Below are positions 21,775 through 33,084 of a stretch of DNA of 64,000 nucleotides, in pieces. The stretch's first letter is position 1, and each line of letters begins with the position of its first letter. Location of the stretch: positions 12,320,552 through 12,384,551 of the forward strand of contig NC_072790.1 of assembly GCF_028583425.1 (NCBI RefSeq). The letters are read 5' to 3'. The stretch is from Eublepharis macularius (taxonomy: Eukaryota > Chordata > Lepidosauria > Squamata > Eublepharidae). The notes under the pieces were generated by a model. The model searched no databases. It was not told the origin of the DNA and worked only from the letters and a program-made list of their open reading frames with translations. The position numbers were made by a program, and so were the translations under genes.

Positions 21775-22839
21775 CTGGACAAGAATTCATTTTGGGAAGC
21801 AAAATGAAGGCGATATTTGACATTTATTTATTTTGTTATGCTTACTACAAGAGTGCTCTCTTTGCCCAAAGGCTACTGGGGTGGCTTGCGAAGTCATTAA
21901 CAACCAATATCCAAACCTATCAAAATGCCAGCATCAAAATATAAATAACCAAAAGCCTCTGGCAGCCTCCATCAAGAGACAACCATAAACATTTCAGCAG
22001 CAAACTGAAGATTCAAATGCGAAAAAATGATAGCAGGTGGGAGCTAAAATATAGACCAAAAATCACAATATTAACTATTGCACAAAATAATACACAAAAT
22101 ACAATATGCAAAAGTACAAAACACAATATTAACAAATATAAAAATATTCAATATGCTGGATTAAAAGCCCAAGTCCTTTTTATAAAAGCATGTATCTTGA
22201 TTCTGTGTGATATCCAAACAACAAGGGATCCCTCCAAACCTGCTGAAATGTAAAAAGGAGGGGGAACCCCCCCCCCCCCGGAGGCAATTTAGCAATTGTA
22301 TAGTAGCTGAAGTCTTTAAAGTACCCTCAATTACTTCAACAATGAAAAACAATCATGTAAAACACTTTAACAGCCGTTAATTGAACTGTATTAACAACTT
22401 TAGACAAACAAAATGTAGCAGAGATCACGACTCAATATACACAATTTAAATGCAAGTAAGTTACTAGTCCTTACAGAACTTATCATTCAATGAGTTCTTA
22501 TTTAGTTTTTTTCCTTGTTTGTTCTTCCAGATGTGCGAGAACGGTTCTACTCCAACTTCAAACTCAGCAGCTTCATTCATATTCTACTGTAATGATGCAA
22601 TAAAATGTTGATGTATTCCAAGTTCCAACCTCATGTAGGATGTGTGATTTTTCACAACTGATTGAAGTCAGAGTAGGGGAGAGCCTGGATAGCCTCTGGA
22701 TAGCCTAACGGGCGTGTGCCGGCATTCTCTTCCCATTTCGTATTGGTCACTTTTTCAAAGGCATAACATTATACAATCATATGTGGTCATTTCTCATCGA
22801 GTTACCATGTGTAGTTTTCGATGGACATTACCGGCAGCT
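21775..22839. other. AT-rich intergenic stretch, unassigned
   Basis: Strongly AT-rich with A-rich runs (22010-22160) and no credible gene. A polyadenylation-like AATAAA lies at 22600. It may include an old retroelement, but nothing can be named. Confidence 0.35.
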
Positions 22840-23190
22840 CCGTCCCTAGTCCCTCAGTGGGGGGGGGGGAATCCCCTGCTCCCAGAGTCTGCCCCCCCCA
22901 TCACCACTCACTGGGCTGGCGGGGGAAACAGGCCTCCAGGGCACGCTTCCAGCACGGTGCAACAACGTCCCTTCCAGAAGTGATGTCATTACGCTGTACT
23001 GGGAGCATGCCCCGGGAGTCCTGTTCCCGCAACTTCTTCCACACCAGCCAGGTGAGTGGCAGGGGCGGGCGGCGGGAGGCTGGGAGCAGGGAAACCTTCG
23101 CCCCCACCAAGAGCAGCCCTATCCCCTTCCCAACCTTCACCCCCAAATCTCCAGGCATGTCTCATTCTACAGTTGGCAACCTCAGTGTTA
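22840..23190. repeat. GC-rich interspersed repeat
   Basis: Family blocks are AATCCCCTGCTCCCAGAG, CCACTCACTGGGCTGGC, CTTCCAGAAGTGATGTCATT and CAGCCAGGTGAGTGGC. The tail is CTCCAGGCATGTCTC then TTGGCAACCTCA. A G-run of about 10 lies near 22860. Confidence 0.58.
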
Positions 23191-23204
23191 TTCTCTAAGG
23201 AACT

Positions 23205-23525
23205 CAAGGGCATGGTTCTCCCTCCATTTTATCCTCACAACAACTCTGTGAGGTTGGTCAATTAGGAAGCTTTGAGGCTGAGAGAAGTAGGGTTGTCAAC
23301 CTCCAGGTAGTGGCTGGAGATCTCCTGGGATTACAACTGAGATCAGTTCCCCGGGAAAAAATGGGTCTCTTTGGAGGGCGAACTCTACAGCATTATACCC
23401 GACTGCAGTCCCTTCTGCTCCCACACCCACCCTCCCCAGGCTCCGCCCCTAGAGAGGAGGCTTGAATTCAGGTCTCCCAGATCCTAGGCCAACAAAACTA
23501 ACCACTATACCACACCAGCTCTAGT
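23205..23525 (-). mobile_element. MIR/CORE-like SINE, minus strand, split by a later repeat
   Basis: The left part (23205-23289) has CCATTTTATCCTCACAACA and CTCTGTGAGGTTGG. The right part (23452-23525) has the reversed tRNA head, CTAACCACTATACCACACCA. The parts are separated by a GGTTGCC-type repeat, with AGAGAAG and AGAGAGG on either side as a likely target duplication. The order of events is SINE first, then the second repeat. Confidence 0.78.
23290..23451 (+). repeat. GGTTGCC-type repeat inserted in a SINE
   Basis: It starts GGGTTGTCAACCTCCAGG and continues TGGCTGGAGATCTCCTGG, GGAGGGCGAACTCTACAGCA and CAGGCTCCGCCCCT. It is shorter than the copy at 21556 because the right end is cut. Confidence 0.78.
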
Positions 23526-23582
23526 ATGGAGAAGTGAAACCTCATGAATAATTGTGACCACTGCTTAGTTTGCATGGCCGTC

Positions 23583-23790
23583 TCCTTTCTTTCTCCAGGG
23601 GAGTTGCCAACTCCAGGATGGAAAATTCCTGGAATTTTGGGGGAGGGGGTGCCTGGAGAGTGTGGAGGTTGAGGGAGGAGGGGCTTAGCAAGGAAGCGAT
23701 ACCATAGACTCTGCCCTCCAAAGCTGCCATTGCTACCGATCAAGCAGATCACTGGAAATCAGCTCTTCCTTGCAGAACTACCCAGGTTGG
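23583..23790 (-). repeat. GGTTGCC-type repeat, minus strand
   Basis: On the plus strand it reads GAGTTGCCAACTCCAGG, AAATTCCTGGAATTTTGG and GACTCTGCCCTCCAAAGC, then CACTGGAAATCAGCTC. This is the family reversed and rather diverged. Confidence 0.65.
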
Positions 23791-24169
23791 CATTTATTTA
23801 TTTATAGTCTGGCTTTCTCATCAAGACTCAAGGCGTATTCCGAGGTCAATCAGATCAACAGCTGGGATATTCAATAAGCAACGCATTGGGGAACGCAAAT
23901 GTAAATTTGCAGAGATTTGAAAACTGGCAGATACAAGGCTGAAATAAAAGACAGAAGAACTTGAGCTTGACTTACTAAGCAACAGAGAAACTACCCGGTA
24001 GGAACATACTTACAAGAACAGATCTTAATACTAATGCATCTCTTTGGACTATTTCCTTACAATACAGCCCTCCGGCTTGTGTAAAAAAGCCCTTCTGAAT
24101 TATTCAGTTTTACACAGTTTGCAGCCAGGTCTATCGGCACGACTATCCTCCACATGGGGCTGAGAATCA

Positions 24170-24375
24170 GCCCCTTTGGGGCCCAAATCAGCCCCAAGCA
24201 AAAAGCAGGGGCACTCTGGCAGCCAGTGCAATGACATCATTTCTGAAAGCGACCTTGTCATGTCTGCTGGGAGCGCTTGCGCCGCACTTGTGGCTGGGGT
24301 GCCTGCTGGTGGTGTGAGATCGCTGGGCCACCACCTACGGGCACCCGGGATCTCTACTCGTCCGGCCATTCCATA
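24170..24375. repeat. GC-rich interspersed repeat, fragment
   Basis: It has the family blocks CAATGACATCATTTCTGAAA, TGTCTGCTGGGAGCGC and GGGCCACCACCTACGGG. It is truncated at both ends. Confidence 0.5.
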
Positions 24376-24611
24376 AGGCAGGTGTCTTACCACGTGTACA
24401 GGCAGTTGCCATTTTGCAGGGTGGCACCTGCAGAAGACCCCATTCAGAGAAGCGAAGAGAGAGGCTGTCTTGCAGATATGTGGGACTGAGGACAAGACGT
24501 GCTTTATATGTGATGGCCAATGCCTTGAATCGAGCCCAGGAACTGATAGGAAGCCAGTGCATGACTGCAGAATCAGAATAATATGCACGGTCCACTTAGC
24601 TCCTCATAACA

Positions 24612-24853
24612 ACAATGTTTTGATTTATATACCGCCCATCAGGATGACTTAACATCCACTCAGAGCGGTTTACAATGTTATCATTATCCCCACAGCAATA
24701 ATCACCCTGTGAGGTGGGTGGGGCTGAGAGAGCTCCTAGAAGCTGTGACTGACCCAAGGTCACCCAGCTGGCTTCAAGTGGAGGAGTGGGGAATCAAACC
24801 TGGCTCTCCAGATGAGAGTCCTGCCGCTCTTAACCACTACACCAAACTGGCTC
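24612..24853 (-). mobile_element. MIR/CORE-like SINE, minus strand, nearly full length
   Basis: Reversed, it reads GAGCCAGTTTGGTGTAGTGG (tRNA-like head), a B box within AGGTTTGATTCCCC, CTGGGTGACCTTGGGTCAGT (MIR-type core), CTCAGCCCCACCCACCTCAC and a 3' end GGGCGGTATATAAATC. This is the abundant squamate member of the MIR-related group. Confidence 0.85.
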
Positions 24854-24855
24854 GT

Positions 24856-27439
24856 AATAAATGAGCAGAAACATTCCGCATCAACTGGAGTCTCTGAGTG
24901 GAGTTCAAGGGGAGATCTTTGCAGAGTCATTACAGTAGTCTAGTCTCAATGTTACTGTGGCAGGGATCCAACTGCCAGATAGGCTGTGTCAAGGTAAGGG
25001 ACCGTCTTCAGTTCTGATAGAGTTGAAAGCATTAACTTGCTTCTCTAGCAACAATACTGGGTCCCGCATAACTCCTAGGCACATCATGGAAGCACCCACC
25101 TTCCTCCCCCCGCCCCTCAGGGTTTTGTTTTCTACTTTTTTATAATTGTCATTTACATAGTATTATATCAACCTATCTATGCAGCAGATTCTCTGAATTC
25201 CCAGTTTTCATTTTAAAAAGTCTCTAGCCAGTTCCATTGTGGATATATGCCTTTTCCCTTATATCTCCGCAAGGGAAGGGGCTATAGCCTTTTTCTTAAA
25301 ATGTAAGCTGGGAATCCAGAGAATCTGCTACATGGATTGTTACAATGGCAGGCCAATATAACTCTATGAAAATAATATTTTTTAAAAAATGGCAAAGCCC
25401 TGGGAGCTCAAGGTAGGGGGGGTGGCCACTTCCGGCATCAGAAAAAGCAACACGGTTTGAAAAGTGCAGAATTGCTGCCACTCTGGGCTCCGTACCAACA
25501 GAGGTTGGTCTGCCCCACTGGTGCCAGCCTCCACTTTCTAGCTCCAGGTCAGCCGAACCAGGGCTCCCTGGTTTAGACTGCAGGAGGGGGAGGACTTAGT
25601 TATGGTTGGCAGACCTGCTCCCCTTTTAATTTCCCCATGTGTTTATTTTTGATCTTTTTTTAAAAAAAATCAGCCCTTATATCAAAATAACGTTATAAGC
25701 ATGTACAAAAACTAAAAAGGGGTGTGGTGCGGTGATATCACGGATCATACCACCAATGACAACCCCACCCTCACTGGAAAATCCTGATTATTTAAGGCAC
25801 ATGCAGAACAAAATAAACCAACTCCACATCTGTAAAAATGCAAATGGAGGGCAGACGTGCAGAAGGTTTGTACCCAAACAGATTTCAGTGGCTGGGGATC
25901 AACTGCTAAGAAAATCAGGAATAAGTTCAGCGTGCAGGAAAAGCCCTCTGTGAGAACCCAAACATATTACATTCTTGGTTGAGCTTCTTAGGCCTAGATC
26001 TGGCAAAAAGCAGACGAGGTAACCAGACCTGTGTCAGGATTGCATTGCTTTGGAGGCTTCCAAGACAGAAAATTCTCACAGACACACACACTAAAAGATT
26101 CCTGCACATAAGAACGTGAATGGCAGGGAGACAGCGACACTAGATCAGACGTACTCGTTTTCTATGTGGATGCATTTTTATTTTTTACTGAAGGGAGTTC
26201 AACTATGTGAACCTCCATGGCTTTAGTCTATAGAGGTCCGTGCAGGTTGATCCCCGCCTCTGCTCTGGGTGAGAACTAAGCCGAAGAGCAAAAGATGCAT
26301 TCGGAAAAGCCGGACAAGGTGTCGATGCCCTTCCTCTTAATGAGTGTGAGAGAAATTCAGAAACACCGGCATTTTCAAACCGGATTAAGTCTGTCCAAGG
26401 CTAATAGGTTTCCAATGAACTGTGCTGTTGCTGGAACAGCTGCTCAAATTTGAGAATAAAAGAATGCCGGGCATTGTGGAAAGGGATCAGCTATTGATCA
26501 GCACAAGGTTAGGCGAACAGGAGGGGGGAGGGCAGTTCTACTTTTGAACTGGGGCGGAGGGGAATGTATTCTTTTCAGACTCACATTATCTAGCAATGAT
26601 AACAAAGGCTACCCTCAGTTCACAAGCTGCTCTCTGCTGGATTGCACTTGTTGAAAGTTAATCGCCGGCAGGCTCCTCTCCCAGTTGAGAGTTCTCCATC
26701 ATTTGGGGCAACTGGCGCCATTGTGGTCCAACAAAAAACAAACAGATGGGACTCCAGGACTTCAGGCATAGAGATCCTCCTCTTTTGCCTGGCATCTGAG
26801 CCCGGGCCTGTCACCCCCAAAGTGCTGCATATCAGCGTATTAAACACACAGATTTCTTAGCACGCACTTCCAATACAGATTTGGGAAGGAGTCCGGAAGG
26901 GCATTGCAACTCTGAACGCTAAAACAAGTGGGTTGATCTACCGGGGCGATGAACACTGACATCCTTCTACTTCATACAATATGAAGTGGGCAAACGATGG
27001 TTTTACTCTTAAAGCAAATCTACTTCTTTCCTCCTTCCAGTCTTCCCGGGGCTGATTGGGAGAGCCCTGGAGGAAGCTGAGCCAAGTGGCCCCTGGAAGG
27101 TTGGCAAGGGGGGCTGGAGTCCCCTGATGGCTGCGGGTAAACGGCAAGACTAAATTGTTGCCGGTGGGTCTCTTTGCTCTAGTGGGAGCAAAAATCCGGG
27201 GCAGAGCGAAGGCATGCAACGCCACGTCCAGGCACAACTGATTACAGTGGCACGACACTGTGGGAACCCCCCACCCCCCGTCTCTAAGATCAAAAGCATC
27301 AGGATCTGGGGAATTCCTAGAGCGCCGCGACGTCATTTCTGAACACAACCCGAAGTGATGCTGCTTCCCACCCCTAATTTTTGCTCCCACTGGAGTGAGG
27401 AATGCCGGGGGGGGCAGGGGGCAGGAGCCAGGACACTAA
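24856..27439. other. Long intergenic stretch, unassigned
   Basis: No protein family, RNA gene or named repeat was recognised across about 2.6 kb. The sequence is mixed in composition and has no long repeat. It may hold conserved non-coding DNA or old unrecognised repeats. Confidence 0.35.
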
Positions 27440-27550
27440 GAGCCAAGCTACAAATGACTCCTGACACAGGTTGGACACTTGTCAGCTTCCCTCAAGTTTT
27501 GATGGGAAATGTAGGCATCCTGGTCTTGCAGCTGTAATGGAGAGCCAAGC
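27440..27550. mobile_element. Half copy of the 202-bp palindromic MITE
   Basis: Only the left arm and centre are present, from GAGCCAAGCTACAAATGAC to GTAATGGAGAGCCAAGC. TAA precedes it (27437-27439). The right arm is absent. Confidence 0.85.
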
Positions 27551-28457
27551 AATCTAGTTAAGACAAGCCTAACGTGAAAAGCTTCCCTTTCTAGATCTTC
27601 ACATGCAAGGCTGCTATTAAGACAAAAGATGACAGCCAGGGTGGAAAAGGGGACAAAATGGGTGCAGAGTTGTTCCAAGTATGGGGCCATCCTTGACTTC
27701 TCGTGTCCAAGAGCTGCCCGGGGCCAGGAGGAGATGCCAGTTGCTTCCCACACTCCCAATGCATCATCACCTTCTTGTTAGCCCCCCACCGCCCACCCCG
27801 CCTCGGCAAGCAGACACTTGGGTGGCTTGGGAGGAGAACGGCCCAGGGTTGGAAGAACCCTTTGATCAAGGAAGCTGATCTTTTAATAGCAGGAGGACAA
27901 AGCTATTCTGTGTATTTCCAGAAAGGGAGAAGTAGGCAGATGATAACACAATATCTTCTGTTCCCTCCTCATTGCAAACACGGCACTTAAAGAGAAAGGC
28001 ACATATGTCCCCTTAAAATAGCAGGGAGCATCTGGCGACTTCTAAAGAGAGATTTTCTCAAAGCACACCTCCACAGGTCAATTAAGCATTTCCCCAAACT
28101 ACAATTAAGTTTTCCTCACTGAATACCAGTAGACCACTTAGCATTGGACAATAGAGATAAATCTCTCCGCACAGATATATCCCTCAGTTAAGATACACGG
28201 CCTCAGTTGTTGTTGTTTTTAACTCCAGTTTGGGATAATATGAGCTTCCCACAGAACTCTGAAGAGCAAGATCCAGGTCCAATAGCTCCTTAAAGATCAA
28301 CTAGATTTCCAAGGTATGAGTTTTCAAACTCATACCTTGCTCCCTTACCAGCAAGCAGAACAATGAATGCTCCACCACCCTGAAAACCACAGATCAAAGC
28401 TGGAAATGTCACAGATAAGCTTCAAAGTCAGGATCAAATATTGTTTTAAAGAATAAC
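27551..28457. other. Intergenic, mostly unassigned
   Basis: No gene was recognised. A short block at about 28262-28335 (AGCAAGATCCAGGTCCAATA) resembles the Penelope-like ends seen at 36345, and a self-complementary stretch there (AAGGTATGAGTTT and its partner) forms a hairpin. Confidence 0.35.
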
Positions 28458-28738
28458 GGTAAAGGTAGTCCCCTGTGCAAGCGCCGAGTCATTACTGACC
28501 CATGGGGGGACGTCGTATCACAACGCCTTCTTGGCAGACTTTTTGCGGGGTGGCTTGGCATTGCCTTCCCCAGTCATCTACACTTTACCCCAAGGTCATT
28601 TTACCGACCTCGGAAGGATGGAAGGCTGAGTCAACCTTGAGCCGGCTACCTGAACCCAGCTTCCGCCAGGATCGAACTCTAGTCATGAGCAGAGCTTGGG
28701 CTGCAGTACTGCTGCTTACCACTCTGCGCCACGGGGCT
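28458..28738 (-). mobile_element. Sauria SINE, minus strand
   Basis: Same order of blocks as the copy at 11160-11460, read in reverse: GCCCCGTGGCGCAGAGTGGT head, CAGGTAGCCGGCTCAAGGTT, AAGTGTAGATGACTGGGG, TGACCCATG-type tail and ACCTTTACC end. The part around the B box is somewhat degraded. Confidence 0.9.
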
Positions 28739-29104
28739 CCTGTGTTAAAGAGAGCTTTGCCTAATACAGTTCCCTACCATTTGTGAACAAAAATTTGTCC
28801 TTTTGACAACCACAACTGAAAATGTTCCATCATCTTTTGATGTGATGGGAAATTTCAAAGATCAGAGGGTGTTTTTTTATAACAAGAGCTCTTTATAACT
28901 CAGTTAAAAATCATTTTCCTTCTTCATATTGATCAGGCTCGCAACCACCTATTCAATGTTATTCAGTTTCATCCTCAGGGCTGCCCTTTTGACCTTTTCC
29001 TTTGGTTTCTCTATACACCTGGTCCAAGCAGATATTGCCTTTGTCATTTGAATTATAGGGTTGAGATGGAAATAAAAGGAGGGCCTTCAGATTCTCAATA
29101 AGTT
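28739..29104. other. Intergenic, nothing recognised
   Basis: AT-rich sequence with no gene or repeat I can name. Confidence 0.35.
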
Positions 29105-29392
29105 TAGTAGAGTCCAGTAGCACCTTTAAGACTAACCAACTTTATTGTAGCATAAACTTTCGAAAACCACAGATCATCAGATGCAACTTTATTGTAGCAT
29201 AAGCTTTCGAGAACCACAGCTCTTTTTGTCAGATGCAACCTGACGGTTGCAACCTGACGGTTGCATCTGACGAAGAGAGCTGTGGTTCTCGAAAGCTTAT
29301 GCTACAATAAAGTTCGTTAGTCTTAAAGGTCCTACTGGACTCTTTACTATTTTGCAACTACAGACTAACACGGCTAACTCCTCTGGATCAAT
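29105..29392 (+). mobile_element. Penelope-like terminal repeat, inverted and tandem parts
   Basis: The 3' end reads GTCTTAAAGGTCCTACTGG, then TTTTGCAACTACAGACTAAC and ACGGCTAACTCCTCTGGATC. Upstream, the same end sequence is present inverted twice, so the copy folds back on itself around 29240-29260. It contains CTGACGAAGAGAGC followed by TTCTCGAAAGC, a hammerhead-like layout. Assignment to Penelope-like elements is from remembered structure and similar reptile repeats. Confidence 0.65.
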
Positions 29393-29867
29393 CAATGTAG
29401 CTATTAAAATAGTGCTAAGATACAGGGCGAAGAATTTTGGACAGCGAGATTCCTTCGGGAGTCTGTAGAAAAAAGGGTCACTTAAAAACAAATTCTGCCA
29501 AACTCCCATTTCATTTGGGGCTGACCCACAAGGAAGACTCCTTAGAGCAAGAGGAAGACTTATCAAGGGCTACTATGTCCATGTCTTCCTGCAAACCAAA
29601 GCCTCCAGAGGAAAAGTTTGTCACCTTCTCCATCACAGCAGGCTCCTATTCAAGAGCTATCTCAGAATCCATTTTTATCTTTCCTACAGGAATTCTAAAA
29701 TTCACCTTTATGAGTATTTACTCATCACAGCAGCCGTAAGATCAAATTTCAAAATGGGTAAAATTGTGGAAGGGGGTGGGGTGCAGGCTGTGGAACACTA
29801 ATCTAGTCACGAAAAAGAAAAGCAAGTAGCAAAGACAGAGAGGGTAATTTCATTTTTTTTCCAGATT
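29393..29867. other. Intergenic, nothing recognised
   Basis: A 100-codon open frame at 29437-29739 shows no domain. No repeat family was recognised. Confidence 0.35.
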
Positions 29868-30065
29868 ATTATTACCGTTTAAATCCTGCTTTTTTCCTTA
29901 CATGGGACCCAGAGCGGCTCACCATTCCCCCCTTCTCCAGTTTATCCTTACAAGCAAACCAGAGAGGGGGGTTAGGCTGAATGAGTGAATACCCCAAGGT
30001 CACCCGGCCAGTTTCCACATCTGAACAGGGATTTAAACCTGGTTGTCCCACTATCATTAGCAGGC
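29868..30065 (-). mobile_element. MIR/CORE-like SINE, minus strand, partial
   Basis: Reversed, it shows AACCAGGTTTAAATCCC (B-box area), CTGGCCGGGTGACCTTGGGG (core) and GGAGAAGGGGGGAATGG, ending near AATAATAATC. The tRNA-like head is mostly lost. Confidence 0.65.
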
Positions 30066-30108
30066 TCTTTTGCAAACCTTTACCATTCAGCAAGCAATAA
30101 CTTATGTT

Positions 30109-30487
30109 CAGGGCTTTTTTTCTGGGAAAAGAGGTGGTGGAACTCAGTGTGTTGCCAGCACATGGAGCAACTCCTGGTGGGAGGTGGTGCTCCTGGTACC
30201 ACATAGGCACGCGTTAAGTGCGCACACGCTCCCAGGACCGCGCAATGACTTTGGGTCAGGTGGAACAAGGGTTTTTTTAAAAAGTTTAAATCGGCCTCAG
30301 CAAAAATGGTCACATGGGTGGTGGCCCCACCCCCTGATCTCCAGACAGAGGGGAGTTGAGATGGCGTGGAGGGCAATCTTAACTCCCCTCTGTCTGGAGA
30401 TCAGGGGGCGGGGCCACCACCCATGTGACCATTTTCAAGAGGTGCCGGAACTCCGTTCCACCGCATTCCGGCTAAAAAAAACCCCTG
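30109..30487. mobile_element. Hairpin hAT MITE, copy 1 (379 bp)
   Basis: The ends CAGGGCTTTTTTTCTGGG and TAAAAAAAACCCCTG are inverted repeats. A perfect 8-bp duplication CTTATGTT lies at 30101-30108 and 30488-30495, which gives the hAT superfamily. The centre is a long inverted repeat (TGGCCCCACCCCCTGATCTC and its partner). Relative to the shorter copies, this one carries an extra left-arm segment containing CACGCGTTAAGTGCGCACAC. Confidence 0.92.
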
Positions 30488-30495
30488 CTTATGTT

Positions 30496-31214
30496 TAAAG
30501 AGGCTAGACTCAAGACATCTTGACAAACCCATCAATAATTATTTTAAACCAGGTCTCATCCTTTACCTTATGTTTCCCGCTGTAGTATGGTCCTCCGCAC
30601 ACTGGGTTTACATGTATTTCAAAGTACGATACTAACTCTAGTATCTATAGTTGGGATCTCTAGCACTGTTCGCGATGTTCGGCTTGCATATAAGAGCATT
30701 TCCTCTCCCCTTCCAAAGACATCCCCCCACAACTTGAAAAGCACCCCTTATGATATGCAAGAGGCTGCCATATAGGAAGTAAAATGCCCCCCCCTGCCCC
30801 TGAATAAGCGGAAGTGCTTTTATCTCCACATGATGTGAATGAATGTCACCCAGTGGTTCAGTTGACCCCATCCTAAACCGTGGCTTATTTTAACTTTGGT
30901 TAGTTGGTGAAACTAGGACCCAGTTTACAGTTGACCATTCAAACCCTGGTTTGCCAATGCTGGCCTCACCGCCTTCTCTCTTTTTTTTATTAACAATAAG
31001 TACTGCCTTCTCCCATTAAGGGCATCACTGGAGAAACTGGTCAGATTAAGCAGGATGTCTTCATTCATGGACTACAAACAATCCATCCGACAAACTGTGG
31101 TTAATCAACCAGCTTCAGATCTTGCTTGGACACACTCTTACGAACCATTCAGACAATCACATTTACTGTAGTCAGTTTAATTAAATCAAATTTAATTAAT
31201 AGCAATATGTGTTA
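30496..31214. other. Intergenic, nothing recognised
   Basis: No gene or named repeat. The segment near 30840-31150 contains paired GTTTAGGATG/AACCGTGG-like fragments that suggest an old DNA element, but no ends can be placed. Confidence 0.35.
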
Positions 31215-31437
31215 TTTAAAAAAGAAATGAGTACAATGCACAGAGTTTGGGGCCAGGAAGGAATTTTCCGCCAGGCCAGATTGCCTGGGGATCCTGGAGG
31301 GTTTTTGCCTTTCTCTGGGCATAGAGCAGGGGGTACTGGGGGAGTGAGGGGGGAGGTAGCAGTGAATTTCTTGCATTGTGCAGGGGCTGGACTAGATGAC
31401 CCTTAGGATCACCTCCAGCCCTGAGTTTCTATGTTTA
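31215..31437 (+). mobile_element. CR1 LINE 3' end, plus strand
   Basis: A typical CR1 3' UTR: GGCCAGGAAGGAATTTTCC, then GCCAGATTGCCTGGGGATC and GGGGCTGGACTAGATGACCC. It ends CTGAGTTTCTATGTTT. Only the 3' end was inserted. Confidence 0.85.
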
Positions 31438-31983
31438 ACATAAAAATCTTAACTATCAAAATTTTCACAGCTGCCTTAAAGGATGATTATTTTTCACACA
31501 TCTGCCTTTCCTCCCTCATGAAAATTTCAACCATTTGCTTGACTTCCTACTTACAGATACTGACTTCTCCCAGTTGTTAAGTATCATGTAATTAAGTGGC
31601 CGAGGAGCTAACCAGTTAAATGCCTACCAGTTAGTTCCTCCCTCCAGTGCTAAATGGTTATGGAGGGCAGAATTCCCACTCCTTGCAGGCGATGAAAAGT
31701 TTTGCCCGAGTTCAGTCACACTTGGTAGTCACAGAAATTCGCTTTCAAGTGGTGGAATCTACAACCTTGGAATGCACATCAGTCAGCCGAGAAGCTGGAG
31801 AGGCACTATCATTATATTTGACACCGTGGCATCCGTCCGGAGGAAGGGGGGGTCAGTTTCAGCATAAAAACAAGATAGAAGTAGCCACAGAGGCACTTAG
31901 AACCACCCAAAAAGGAAACCTTACTCATCAGGTTCCCCATTAAAGTGCACCTTGCCATGCAGTGGCTCAAACTCATCAAAGGC
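31438..31983. other. Intergenic, nothing recognised
   Basis: A 98-codon frame at 31647-31943 has no recognisable domain. No repeat was named. Confidence 0.35.
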
Positions 31984-32312
31984 TGATTCTGCACACGTTG
32001 GATAATGCACTTTCAATGCACTTTATCAGTCGTTTGAGGTGGATTTTTTGTTCCGCACACAAAAAAATCCATTCCAAATGATCTATAAAGAGGATTGAAA
32101 GTGCATTATCCAACGTGTGTGGAATCACTCAAAGATAGCATTCTGGATGGCACTCACTCCTCGAGTGATTCCACACACGTTGGATAATGCGCTTTCAATG
32201 CTCTTTATCAATCGTTGGAGGTGGATTTTTTATTCTGCACATGAAAAAGTCCATTCCAAATGATCTATAAAGAGGATTGGAAGTGCATTATCCAACGTGT
32301 GCGGAATCACTC
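31984..32312. mobile_element. Two adjacent palindromic MITEs
   Basis: Copy 1 (31984-32127) and copy 2 (32163-32312) each begin TGATTCYRCACACGTTGG and end with the complement. The arms contain GATAATGCRCTTTCAATG. Near the centre is a second inverted pair around GGATTTTTT and AAAAAWTCC. They are separated by 35 bp and lie in the same orientation. There is no transposase, and the superfamily is not assigned because target duplications are ambiguous. Confidence 0.85.
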
Positions 32313-32476
32313 CTCATCTAGGGTCCGCGTGATGGGCAGAAATTCAACAGGTGCCGCATTTCTACGCATGGGAATAAAAAAAGCAGCACTTGCAGCATTT
32401 CCGTCTGTCACACAGCTGTAAAAGATGGCAATCCTTTAATTGCTAGCTTCCTCCATTCTTTAGCATAGAATCATGC

Positions 32477-32625
32477 GTCTGGGATCTGGGGTCAGGGTCC
32501 CCTGTCTGGGATCTGGGGTCAGGGCCCCATCTGGGATCTGGGGTCAGGGCCCCCCGTCTGGGATCTGGGGTCAGGGGCCCGTCTGGGATCTGGGGTCAGG
32601 GCCCGATCTGGGATCTGGGGTCAAC
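32477..32625 (+). repeat. Minisatellite, six units of 24-27 bp
   Basis: The core TCTGGGATCTGGGGTCAGGG starts at 32477, 32504, 32529, 32556, 32581 and 32605. Units differ mainly in a C-rich spacer of variable length. The resulting GSGV-type open frame is not a gene. Confidence 0.93.
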
Positions 32626-32837
32626 TGTCTCCGCTCATCTCTAAAGTTACTGTAGTCTTTACAGAGTCCCTGAAAGCCAGTCCAGGAAGCAAACAGGAAT
32701 AAAAGCAAAGCATGAGGGCAGAGTGGGAGAAAAAACTCTGGAGAACCAGTGAATGGACAATATGGCAGCTCGGCGGGTGGCTGCAAACAAAACAGTTGAT
32801 GCTTTAGATCATGATGGGATGTCTCTGCTGTGCATTT

Positions 32838-33020
32838 ACTTTCTTCATTTATTCCTCACTTTTCTCTCCAATGGGGACCCAAAGCAACTTACATCATTCT
32901 CCTCTCCTCCATTTTATCCTCACAACAACCCTGCGAGGTATGTTGGGATGCGTGTGTGTGATTGGCCCAAGGTCACCCAGCGAGCTTCTGTGGCAGGCTG
33001 GAAAAGGAATCAAACCTTTA
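32838..33020 (-). mobile_element. MIR/CORE-like SINE, minus strand, partial
   Basis: It contains CCTCCATTTTATCCTCACAA, CCTGCGAGGTATGTTG and GGCCCAAGGTCACCCAGCGA, reversed MIR-type core sequence. The tRNA-derived head is missing. Confidence 0.72.
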
Positions 33021-33084
33021 CATTTACAGCAAGGTTATCACCAGCCGTAGTTACTGGATATGCTCCTCTACGCACAGTTCATAC

